Positions 37,227-46,324 of a stretch of DNA of 64,000 nt are shown in pieces (within the stretch, counting starts at the first letter, position 1; the number at the start of each line of letters is the position of its first letter). The DNA is from Litsea cubeba (lineage: Eukaryota > Streptophyta > Magnoliopsida > Laurales > Lauraceae). The DNA lies in assembly GCA_012931725.1 (NCBI GenBank), contig CM022948.1:111276477-111340476 (forward strand). The letters are read 5' to 3'. The notes below the pieces were generated by a model. That model saw nothing but the letters and a program-made list of their open reading frames with translations. It did not search any database and was not told where the DNA came from. A program made the position numbers and the translations under genes.

Positions 37227-38456
37227 CCTTCAGCTTCTCCAGTTGCTCTACTCCAGAAAGGGCTTCCACCCCGACAAACTGAGGCCTACTCTCGGTCGAC
37301 AATTGCAGAAAAAAGTATGCCAAAGCATAATTTGTCAAAAGGACTAATATTTGTCAAATAATTCTTTTCTTTGATCACTTTGCCAATATAGGCAGAAGTC
37401 TATGGATCATCTTTTCATTTCATGACCTTTTTCATTGCGGCTTTGTTATCTTTTCCTTCAGCTTTTTAGGTTAGATCACATCATCGGAGAATACTTGATG
37501 GATGTTACGACACAGTTGGGGTCTGGTCCATTTCCCTTAAAAAAGGCGGAAATTTATGTGGGAGATTACAACCACATGGTATTCTGCTCAATATTGGAGG
37601 AAGAACCTGACCTTCAATGGCAAAGAAAATTGGTTGGTCACGTTTTTTAGTTGTGCAAGGTGTGAGATCTTTTATTATTATTATTATTATTATTATTATG
37701 TGGGTATCCTTGAGATCTTTGACCCAACAGGACTATTCCCCTGGGTGGCAAGATGTGAGCATGGTTCACAATAGCGACGCGGCGGCCGCATTTTCGCCTG
37801 TAGCGGTTGAGGCTACTAAGCTATTTTGAAAATAGCGGCGCTATGGTTTAAAACCTAATAAAGCCAAGTAGTTTTAATTTAGAACATTGTTTTTCATATT
37901 TCTTCTCCTCAATAACCTTTCCTAGTGTTGTCTCTACTCTTATATGGTTCTAAAATCTAAATCACTAAAAAAAATAGAAGATTGGCTGCTACATAAGATT
38001 CAATTTTTTTGACCACTTGAAAAGCTCACACTGCTATGCCGCTACGTAGCATTGTGGCCACTGGCCGCTCAGCAAGCCGTAACCGCTATTTTGATCCTTG
38101 GGTGTGAGAAGTGGCAGACCCAGGATTTTCATTTGAGTGGGGCGGACAATGGTCAAAGATAAAATAAAGTAAAATGACTTCCATCGCAGTCATATCCACA
38201 AAAGAATTTGGTTCTTAGAAACCCGAACATATTGGAAATGCAATTAAAATCGCGATGGAACAAAAAAAGATGAAGAGAGATGAGGGTTTTGCATCACATT
38301 TTCCTACAATTCTAACTGTCATATCCGTAAAAGGAGTCTCACAAAGTGAATCGAACCTTTCAAACAAGAACTGATTTCAAAGCTTACTTAGCTTTTGACA
38401 TGGAACAACACAGAGGAGGAGGGGAGGGATAAGACGCTAATAGCAGTGAAAGAAGG

Positions 38457-38504
<48 letters not shown>

Positions 38505-41500
38505 GACTTACCTTGCAGAGTCGCAGTCGACTGACCGAGACCGATGATAAGACGCTAATAGCAGCGAAAGAAGGATTGGGGCGATCATTTTTCAGGATTC
38601 CTTTTCACCAACGAAGTAGGCTGGGGCGAGTGTTATGACATAAGTGGGACATGGGGCAAGGACCCACTACCACTCTTTGGGGAAATTTGGATCTGACCTG
38701 GGGTGGTTGCCCCATATGGTATGAACGTGGGTCCACCCCTGGGTGTGAGATCTTTTAATAATTCAGAACTTGAAAGCTTCAATGTTGGACAGTGGTCAAA
38801 GGTCCAGAAGTACGTATGCAATCATATGGACATCACTAACAATATGTCGGCCGTCTTCTATAGTCAGGTTTAAAAAATTTAATGTGGATAAGGCCACTGG
38901 TGGGAAGCCAATGCCGGTGAGACAGTTGGATGATGTGCAATAATGGTAGCAATATTAGGTCCAATAGCAGTTAAGGATTCGAATGAAGCCAAATTTCTGG
39001 CAACTACGGGCGTATCATGCATCTTTGAATGCTCTTTTCCTGGTAGTGTGAATGTATAGGGTGAGATTCTCAATGGTAGTTAGGGTGACTCTCAAAGCTT
39101 TTGTCCTTTTCATTTATTATGGAGGTGGCCAGAGGGTTATGTTCTTCGATCTAGTTCTGTTTCATTCATTCAAAAGGGATTGTGAATAAGGTACGCATGC
39201 AAGCGTACAGATGTACATAACGTTTAATGGTCCTATGGGCCACTATAATATAAAAAGAAGTACAGTAGAAGGGAGTCTCTAGGAGACTAGAACTACCATC
39301 CAAAGGAATAAGGCTAAAATGGAAGATGTCACGGCAAAATCAAGTGTCAGTAGGGACGAGTTGGCAGCAGGAAACTTATTTCTTTGTTGGCTTGGGTTTT
39401 TATCCCCTGTGATATACTGTATACTTTATTAGATGATTTTGCAATTGCATTTTAGAGAACACAAACTCTTTTAATATACAAACACGCATAGAAATGCATG
39501 TGACAAACATCTTAGATTAGTCAATGTAATTAGATGCAAATTATCAACTAGTGGCACTACTCTCCAAAAAATTTACTAATTTACATTTATCATCAGACTA
39601 TATGGGGTATTCTAAGCTCTGAGAATCAACATCTCAAATTTAATTTGTATTTATCATGGTCGGTATTAGCAAGATTCCCCAATTGCAAGAAAAGGAAATT
39701 GCATTTTCCTCCTTTTGGGCCTATATGTTTGTTGGAATTCAGAGGATTCCTGTTGGGGAGAATACCAAAATCTCCAAATGTTGTCCCCCGGCCGGTTTCT
39801 TAAATATTCTAGTATATCATAGCATTCAGAATGTGGAATTTGAAGAATCTGAAAGGCTAAAAGTGACATTTCAAATTTTTGGAATTCTAGCAATCAAGCA
39901 AGGAATTCCAAATACCCTGTAGGTAGCAACTGACACTGCTGGTAGAAATTCCCCTCACATGGAATTCCCGTAAAAAATTCCTCAAAACAAATGACCCCTT
40001 TGCCTTTTTGAATGACGGCAATTGAATGTTGCATGTAACAGGTTAGAAGACACGTTGCTAATTTTTATATGTTTATGTGAACATTTATAGCAATACTTAT
40101 GAATTATTATTAAATTGAAAGAAGGAAAATGTTACTATCCTAGGCAAAAAAAAAAGGGAGTGTGGCCTTACCAGTGCTTGAGAGCTCCCCAACCCTCGGG
40201 CTGTATCAATATAGAGATGTCTCCCTAGGATGTTGACCTGAACCCTTATAAACAAGCTAAGCATTGTCATTGCCCATAAAGACAATGCTGTCCGTGTGAA
40301 ACCTGGCATGTAAAAAGCAAAAAGAACCATTCCTACTCAATACCTTTTCAAATTATGGAGCAAATGTTCACAGGCTAATTTTCATCCATAGTCAGAGTCC
40401 ACATATAGCATATATGTGGACCTCACCGGGCACACATGACCGTTGATGCAAGGGTGTCATAAACTATAACCTCTTTTTGAGGGACAATCCAATAGAATAT
40501 AGGTTAGATGAGCGTCGAATTGGGGTGAGCGCCAATTGATTTTGAGAGGGGGAACAGGGATTGATTATAGATAGACCAAGGTGGCCCCAAAAGGTGGAGC
40601 TGCATATGACCTTATAAGCAGAGAGCATGTGGGTGAGAATTTCTCCTTATCTGGAGTGATCAAGCTGCTCCTGGTAAATAGGAGCATGCACTATAGTAAC
40701 CACTTGGATGAATGGCAATCATGGTGTAAGGGGGATTGAAAGGACCATGCATGGGCTAGAGGTGTGTCAAAATTTGTGGCCACCTATCACTGTTGCAAAA
40801 ATCGGCCTAGGCGGCCGCCTAGGCGGCGCCTAGGCGCTAGTCGGCGGTCACCGCCTAGGCGGTGCCTAGGCGCTAGGCGGGGATTAATCCGACTAAGAGG
40901 GGATTAATCGGGCTAAGCGGGGATTAATCGGAAATTAATCCCTAGTCCATGCCCACCGCCTAGCGTCCGCCTAGCGATTTTTACAACATTGCCACCTATT
41001 CATCATAGACTGGATTTATGGGCCTCAAAGTTGTGCAAGTCGTGCAAGTCTAAGTTAATTTCAGGACATTCTTTTTGCATGATTTATCCAATGAGTAGAA
41101 GTCCAATCAGTGTCAAATTATTGTTGTTATTGGTGATGGTGGTGTGTGCGTGTGTTTTAGATTTATGATATGCAACATAGGTGTTCATTGCATATCCCCC
41201 ATGTGCTGTCAATATGGCATGTAATATAAAAAACAAGGGCCCATCGTCACCAATTGGGACAAAATGATATCGCACTCATCTCATGTGGAGAGGTTTTTGT
41301 CACAGCCAATTTGGAGTCTAATTCCGATATTTAAATCCCTAAGTGAGTATGAGAGGGTTAGTACCATGTGCCATATCGCTTCTTGCTTGAGAGCAACTAT
41401 GCTTAGATGCTCCTACAATTTTCAAATATATATGTATATAATGAACCAAAATAAATTTTAAAAAGAAAGTAAACGACTGAGGATGACTTCAAGGGGGCAC

Positions 41501-42977
41501 CACTACCATGCTAGCTTAAGAAGAAGATCTTGCGACTCTGACGGGTCCTTCTTTGTGTATGAACTCATACTATAGTCTCTCTTATCTTCTGCTAAGAAAA
41601 CAAATTGATAGACTCGGAAGACAGAGCATGCCTATAATAGTTGTCCTAACATCTAAAGAAACAACAAAAGGTTGCAGCCATTTTAACTGACAGGAATTAT
41701 ATGATCTCGAATCTGATGACATGCATGTACCATGGGTCCTTGAGCATGTGAAACTGAGGACATGATTCAATTATCCTAATTGTTGATCTAATGGGACCAT
41801 CACCGACCATGCCCAAAAAGAATTCTGAAGGAACAACCCTGACCCTCCAATCAACAGCCTTTGAAACAAAATTAAGTTAAAAGAACCACAATGGTTCCCA
41901 TTCAACGGCAAATTATTTGAAAAAAATAGAGGATCTTTCAGTAAGGCATGGTCTATCCAGGAATGCTCATTAGATCAATGGGCTTGGTCACTGAATCACT
42001 AGCATGCATAAACTCAAGGCGAAAGGATACGATGAACAAACTTGTGTGCCCAAAAAAAAAAAAAGGTCTAAAAAAAGTGCACTCTTAAATATATATATCT
42101 AAGAGGCCCTGTTTAAACCAAAATGTTTCAATAATGATTGAGGGACCATATCAAGATTACTTTTGGAAAAAAAGGACCCAATGCTTCAGCATAATATTAT
42201 ATAATTATCCAGACAAATTCCCTCACTCAAGAAGCATCTAAACAGATACAAAAGAATAGAATAAATGATAACTTTAAGAATCCATAAAGGCCAGCTACAT
42301 ACTTAGAATTTTCAATTTTTCCCACAGCTCAAGCTTCTCCTTTGTTGTGAGGGAGTTGGCCTGGCCCTTCCCCTGGATTAGCCTCCCTGTCAGGGGCGAA
42401 AGGTCAAGCTCTTCAGACACCCGAGATCGCAAATAATGCATTGCATACGGCAATGTTGTCGAATCCGAAATTCTTTGTATGTTCTCAAAATGGGTTTGCA
42501 GCCTATCAAATTGGGAATCATTGGAAAAAAAATTATTAACATAAAATGTATACAGAAAGTATATAATCAATCAAAATACAAAATCTTCCATCATATAATT
42601 TAAAAAAAAGGTACTGAATTTTGATCTTAACTGGGCCTTAATGAGCTCATCAATTTCGCGCCTGCTTTCTAGCTCACTTTCCAACTCAGAAATTCTTCTT
42701 CTATGAGCAGCATAGAGCTTGTATAAAACATACCCACTTCCCAAAACTCCAGCTGTAACATAAACCTTTCTTTTGTGCCTTCTCCAAAAATCCCTGTTTA
42801 TTGCATCAATTCATTCAAATACAATGACCCAAATCAAAAAATCAAATCTTTTGCAGAACCCATATAGTATAACATACACACACATATATATACTATTTTT
42901 TTTTTCTCTCTTCCATATATATGCAAATACTACTTAAGTGAAGGAAAAAAACAACAATCTTACCTTAAAGAAAGCAT
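29029..42977 (-). CDS. PEX3: Peroxisome biogenesis protein 3 (PEX3), complete, seven exons
   Basis: PEX3 is the peroxisomal membrane anchor that binds the chaperone PEX19 and inserts membrane proteins. Coding exons on the minus strand are 42964-42977, 42632-42793, 42303-42502, 40172-40302, 34097-34224, 33018-33245 and 29029-29290. They total 1125 nt (374 aa), all junctions are GT/AG and every phase agrees. The N-terminus MLSLRDFWRRHKRKVYVTAG continues GVLGSGYVLYKLYAAHRRRI: a basic stretch plus one membrane segment. Then follow TTLPYAMHYLRSRVSEELDL, ALSLWAMTMLSLFIRVQVNI, LGRHLYIDTARGLGSS, QQEFLATADYLSNYGM and the C-terminal PEVELFFTLLYANMPPHS. All are PEX3 hallmarks, and the length is close to Arabidopsis PEX3. 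The first coding exon is only 14 nt. Introns of up to 5.9 kb carry many repeats; none disturbs the reading frame. Confidence 0.95.
29678..29893. repeat. 108-bp tandem duplication in PEX3 intron 6
   Basis: Two nearly identical copies (29678-29785 and 29786-29893), beginning CCCAGATAAAGGTGGGTCAG and ending AAACTCAGAGAC. I see differences at only a couple of positions, so the duplication is recent. It lies in a GCCC-rich context. Confidence 0.85.
30615..30912 (-). mobile_element. LINE 3'-end remnant in PEX3 intron 6
   Basis: On the minus strand, T-rich sequence with GTTTCTGTGTTTATTTGG and CATGATAGGGTGTC ends in TTTTCAATATAATTTATCATTACCA plus an A-rich tail. The final FNKFIT-like 'TATAATTTATCATTACC' is typical of plant L1-type 3' ends. 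The reverse transcriptase is absent, so this is a 5'-truncated copy. Confidence 0.45.
31391..31882. mobile_element. Long-TIR non-autonomous element in PEX3 intron 6
   Basis: About 115 bp at each end form inverted repeats: TTTTTGCCTTACTTCGAAAAAAGGACA on the left against TTTTTTGCCTTGTTTCAAAAAAGGACA on the right complement, then AAATTAGTCCCTA / AAATAGTCCCTAA, then TTCAATTAAGGACAT in both. Long TIRs of this kind fit Mutator-like MITEs. The 250-bp core has no coding potential. The style resembles the element at 57806-58373. Confidence 0.65.
34590..34870. repeat. Degenerate ~70-75 bp tandem repeat in PEX3 intron 4
   Basis: Four diverged units with the order CTATTAATT[C/T]TTC, AAAT.AGG[A/T]ACTGAGA, ATGTA, ATTCAA[A/C]TAAC and CTTTCAACAA/CTTCCAAC. 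It lies just upstream (minus-strand sense) of exon 5. Confidence 0.55.
35288..35445. repeat. 81-bp tandem duplication in PEX3 intron 4
   Basis: Two copies of TTAATGATGGCCTGTAATGA...CAGAATTCCTTTGTCC. They differ at only a few positions (AGCTAG against AGTTAG, TTATTG against TTAATG). Confidence 0.8.
36320..37000 (-). mobile_element. LINE remnant with reverse-transcriptase zinc-binding region
   Basis: Translated from the minus strand, frames give ACPFCLSAEESADHHLI, then in shifted frames WSSLSPFMIFSKLWM and FFATIWAIWKERSL. This is the CPFC...E..HHL...WAIWKER pattern of the zf-RVT domain at the end of plant L1-type ORF2. A T-rich 3' region runs to about 36320. There are stops and frameshifts, and the rest of the reverse transcriptase is missing. 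It sits in PEX3 intron 4, in the same orientation as PEX3. Confidence 0.65.
37132..37223. repeat. (CT)n microsatellite
   Basis: About 45 CT units with one early interruption (TCTTCTC), in PEX3 intron 4. On the minus strand it reads (GA)n. Open frames across it are artefacts. Confidence 0.95.
38431..38582. repeat. Duplicated 30-bp unit flanking a G44 tract
   Basis: GACGCTAATAGCAG[T/C]GAAAG-AAGGATTGGGG occurs at 38432-38463 and 38550-38581. The first copy runs into 44 consecutive G residues (38460-38503). The G tract may be a real replication-slippage product or an assembly problem. Confidence 0.8.
39716..40001. repeat. MITE-like element in PEX3 intron 4 (weak TIRs)
   Basis: Left GGGCCTATATGTTTGTTGGAATTC is inverted to the right end GAATT...CCTCAAAACAAATGACCCC. 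The interior is non-coding. A GGGG(T)CATTTGTTTTGAGGAATT end is common in plant MITEs. The arms are only about 25 bp and diverged. Confidence 0.45.
40788..40991. mobile_element. hAT-type MITE with exact 8-bp target duplication (PEX3 intron 3-4 region)
   Basis: A 204-bp element flanked by CCACCTAT at 40780-40787 and 40992-40999. The ends are CACTGTTGCAAAAATCGG and, inverted, CAATGTTGTAAAAATCGC, matching the CA[G/A]TGTTG style of hAT ends. The interior is exceptionally GC-rich with nested palindromes (GCCTAGGCGG, GGCGCCTAGGCGC). A GGGGATTAATC[C/G]G motif is repeated about three times. It lies in PEX3 intron 3 (40303-42302). Confidence 0.85.
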
Positions 42978-43520
42978 CTTTTTGGGTCAGGAGACGTACA
43001 AATCCATGACTAGAACCTCATTTTCTTAAAACCCAATTCGAAATTGGATCAGAAGATGGAAAAAGATGCAAAGGAACGAACGGCCTTTCCGAGGCGATAT
43101 GGGAGGGGATATAACACAACAATATGTGAACGTATGTATTAAAAAAAAAATGGGGTCTTGAGAAGAGGCGTCAAAAGAGAGAGAGAAATAGAAACCCTAT
43201 ATTTGTGAAAACCAAGAAAGAAAGGAAAACGGTAAATGGTGTCTTATCTGTGTATTGGGGTTTTTGAGGGTTTGCAGAGAGAGAGAGAGAGAGGTGAGGG
43301 ATATCACAATGTAGTTAAAAAAAATCGCTTGACTCGTTGCTTGACTCGTTGCTGTATAAGACCCGGACCCTCTATCTTCCGAAATGGAAGCACTGTGCTG
43401 CAATTTGAAGCGAGTTCGGGTCAAACTGAGTTTGGACTCGGGATAAGTTTGTGAGTTCTCCGGCCAGGTTTTAATAGTAAACCTCTCAAAATACATGGTT
43501 CATCCCACAGGAACCCTCAC
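42978..43520 (-). promoter_or_regulatory. PEX3 5'UTR and promoter region
   Basis: Upstream (minus strand) of the PEX3 start. It contains a (GA)n/(CT)n tract at 43275-43293, pyrimidine-rich on the transcribed strand, typical of plant leaders, and a GACTCGTTGCTTGACTCGTTGC direct repeat at 43331-43352. No clear TATA box could be placed. Confidence 0.4.
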
Positions 43521-43854
43521 CAAGTTTAGCTCTAATAACCACCATGAGATGAATTACTATTAGCGAAATGTTTTTTCAAACAATGATGCTGTAGATAAGT
43601 TAAACAACTCTTATTGAAGCTAAATTTGGCAAAATTCCTATACAAATGGGGTTTTATTTGGCAAGGGACCCCATTAAAGAGGTTCACTAGTTCTATATGA
43701 GTCCAGGCCTGAGATGAATTGGACTCGCTATAAAACACCCAGCAAAAAATTGTGAAGACTATTGACCCTGACCCTATAGTTACAAGAGGATTTTGTGTAC
43801 ATCCCATGAATCGCTGGGCAAAATTATAAAAAGGACAAGTGACAGAAGTTAAGG

Positions 43855-44170
43855 GCCTGGTGGCAACTCTACTGATGGAGTCAAGCGGAATAAAGTTGAT
43901 TTTGAAAAAAGAAAAAAATATAAGTGGATTATTATGTTATTTTATTTTTAGTTATTTGTTATAAAATCTTTTTAATTTTTTGTATGGGAAAGTTGGATTT
44001 ATTTTTTGTATTTTAGTGGATAAAGGTGGTTGGTCTTTTTTTTTTTACTTTTTTTATAAATATTGGATAAATTTTGAATTAAAGTGCTTTTGATATGACA
44101 TCTTATCTGAAAAATGAAAGCTTAACTTGACTTTTACTATATTAATAAAGTGCCAAACTAGCCAAAGTAT
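43855..44170. repeat. MITE family M1, copy 4
   Basis: Begins GGTGGCAACTCTACTGATGGAGT and ends TATTAATAAAGTGCCAAACTAGCC. The interior has T tracts and AAAGTGCTTTTGATATGACAT. It is similar to the copy at 10680-11000 in the opposite internal orientation. Confidence 0.55.
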
Positions 44171-45289
44171 AAAAGAGGACTTTGAAATTTAGCCAATTAA
44201 GAAAATCAAAATAAAGAAAAAAAACTATTTAAAGATCTAATGTCATTTAATTGATGGTCAAATAAAACCTTTGGTTGCTTTTCTCTTTATATGGCCTGGT
44301 GCTGGGTCATGGAATTGGGATATCACTTGGGGTGGGTCTGAGCCCAACAACATATTTGGTAGCCTAATTCGGATGTGGCTGGACCTGATTCAATTGCGAC
44401 ACATTGCATCTCTACTCTCTAGTGGCCATGACAGATATAGGACTTGAGGAGAGTAGCGGTGATACCAGTGTCTCTTAACAAAATTTTTGGAGGCATCAGC
44501 AGTCGGGGCCTGAGGTCCTTTATGCCCGGATTTTTCACCGAGTCGAGGTGGGCGGGCTTGACGAGCTAGGGGTCCAAAGTAGGACTTTAAAACTAAGTCT
44601 AATTTGAGCCCGAACGGATAAAGGTTTCAGGAGGTGGTGGGCTGCATGATTAGAAACATGTGAAAAAGTGTTTAAGATTGATAATTTTGAAAATTTTCAA
44701 CTAGTCATTCCTATCAAAACCTCAATGCGTTAGTAGAGGCAGCGGAAATACTTTTCAGTATTCTTCTTTGGGTGGAGCCCACTCCTCAATAATCATAAGA
44801 TCTTCTTCATTCAAGGCCGGAATTAACCCATGCAAAAAAGAAATATGTCTGACTCAAGAACAAGAATGCATAACAGGCCTAAGTGAAATATGTTTATAGG
44901 ACATTCTCGCCTAGATGGATGCCTTTACCATGCACCCTTTTTTGGGTCCCACGACAATTTATGCATAGGGTGAGTATCGAAAGATCCTAATGAGATTTAC
45001 ATGTGTCCAAAATTTTTAAATCAATTAGATCATCCTAACTTTTGAACCATCGCCTTCAAATTTAATGGTTTTAAAAGAAAAAATTTCACGAGGGTTTCAA
45101 TCTAATAATGAAGAACAATTGGACGAGTGTCAAAATTGAACTTGTACCAATTCATAAGATGGTGTGCATAGGATGGTGTGTGCGAGGTGGTTGGATTGGG
45201 CATTGTAGGTCCCACATGTGCATATATATGTATATATATACTGGGCAAGACTATATTAAGCTAAAGCTTTGGATAAGGTAAATTCAGAT

Positions 45290-45612
45290 AATCTCAAATG
45301 TGTGGTGGGGTCCACATGGGGATGGAGATGTGGGGATTTTACGGACGCCCTGGAACTCTCTTCTTTACAAAAAAAAAAAAAAAAAAAGCCCAAACCGCGA
45401 TTTATATCATATCCATTTGGGCATCAAAGTTTAATGGTCAACAGTTCATCTGAATCGGTACACAGTCGAGTAAGTTATGATCTAACCGAAAGTTGGTGGA
45501 TGTGTGCAATTAGGGGGGGGTCTAATATTTTATCCATTTGGATCGACCAAAGGTAGGCCCCACAAATTTGAGCTTACGAAATTTTATCCTAAATTTAGAT
45601 TATGAGAGACCC
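45290..45612. repeat. Repeat family M2, copy 2
   Basis: Collinear with 19313-19640: GTGTGGTGGGGTCCACAT, GGGATTTTACGGACGCCC, an A tract, AAGTTTAATGGTCAACAGTT, TCTAACCGAAAGTTGG and GCTTACGAAATTTTATCC. Its ends (AATCTCAAATGTGTGGTGGGG and, inverted, GCTCAAATTTGTGGGGCC) suggest a TIR element. Confidence 0.6.
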
Positions 45613-46168
45613 ATATAAAATACAAAATGATCCAGTGCCACACACCTCATTTGCTGATCTTACAATGCACATCTAGTAAGGCCAATACGAAACAAACCAA
45701 CCTCCCAAATGTCACTGGATCTCATGGGTTACCACTTTCCATCGATATAAAGTAGTTAAATTTGTGGCCCATAGATAAAGCGGTCACATGATCTAATGGG
45801 CCAGAAATTTTTTATGCAGAAGTAGGGCCATCTAGATATTTGGATCACCCACTTTTCCTTTGTTGTTGGGTCCTCAAGTGGGCCTCACAACAAGGAAGGC
45901 CACGGATGCGTACCCTATCCGGCCTCATATACCACACGTATAGCAGTATGGTGCCAAATACATAAATCAATGGTTCAGATTATCAATAATAAGTAGCCCC
46001 ACGGTCGAGTTACACACTTCCCGCTCACGGGAACCGTGTGGGAGACCACTCAAGAGGGGATCCGGACTCCCGATTGTCTCCGCGCGCGCATGGTGCCGCT
46101 GCCTTGGGAGTTGGGACTTCGGTGTATATAATCGGGTGTTCATTTTCGTAACAGCAAGGGGCGTTTCA

Positions 46169-46324
46169 GTCTCTCTCTCTCTCTCTCTCCCGTTACAGTG
46201 ATTCTCCCTCTACTCCCCTCAAAACCCTAATTCCTCTTAGTATCAATCCTAAAACCCTAATAAAACTCCAAAACCGACTCTGCAACACCTCTCTCTCTCT
46301 CTTTCTTTCTTTCTTTCGTCTGCA
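46169..46324 (+). promoter_or_regulatory. MYB4R1 leader with CT tracts and two telo-box motifs
   Basis: Directly before the ATG at 46325 are CT-rich tracts (46171-46189, 46291-46317) and two copies of AAACCCTAA (46222-46230 and 46252-46260). This motif is known in promoters and leaders of plant genes for growth and the translation machinery. Its role here is inferred only. Confidence 0.5.

Larger units (their letters stand above)
43521..46168. other. Intergenic between PEX3 and MYB4R1 (head-to-head)
   Basis: No gene. It holds MITE M1 copy 4 and repeat M2 copy 2 (listed separately). PEX3 (minus) and MYB4R1 (plus) diverge from here, about 3.3 kb apart between start codons. Confidence 0.5.

Noticed and set aside
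36997..37361. Open frames on both strands across the (CT)n tract
   Set aside because: Produced by the dinucleotide repeat (Arg-Glu or Leu-Ser runs).
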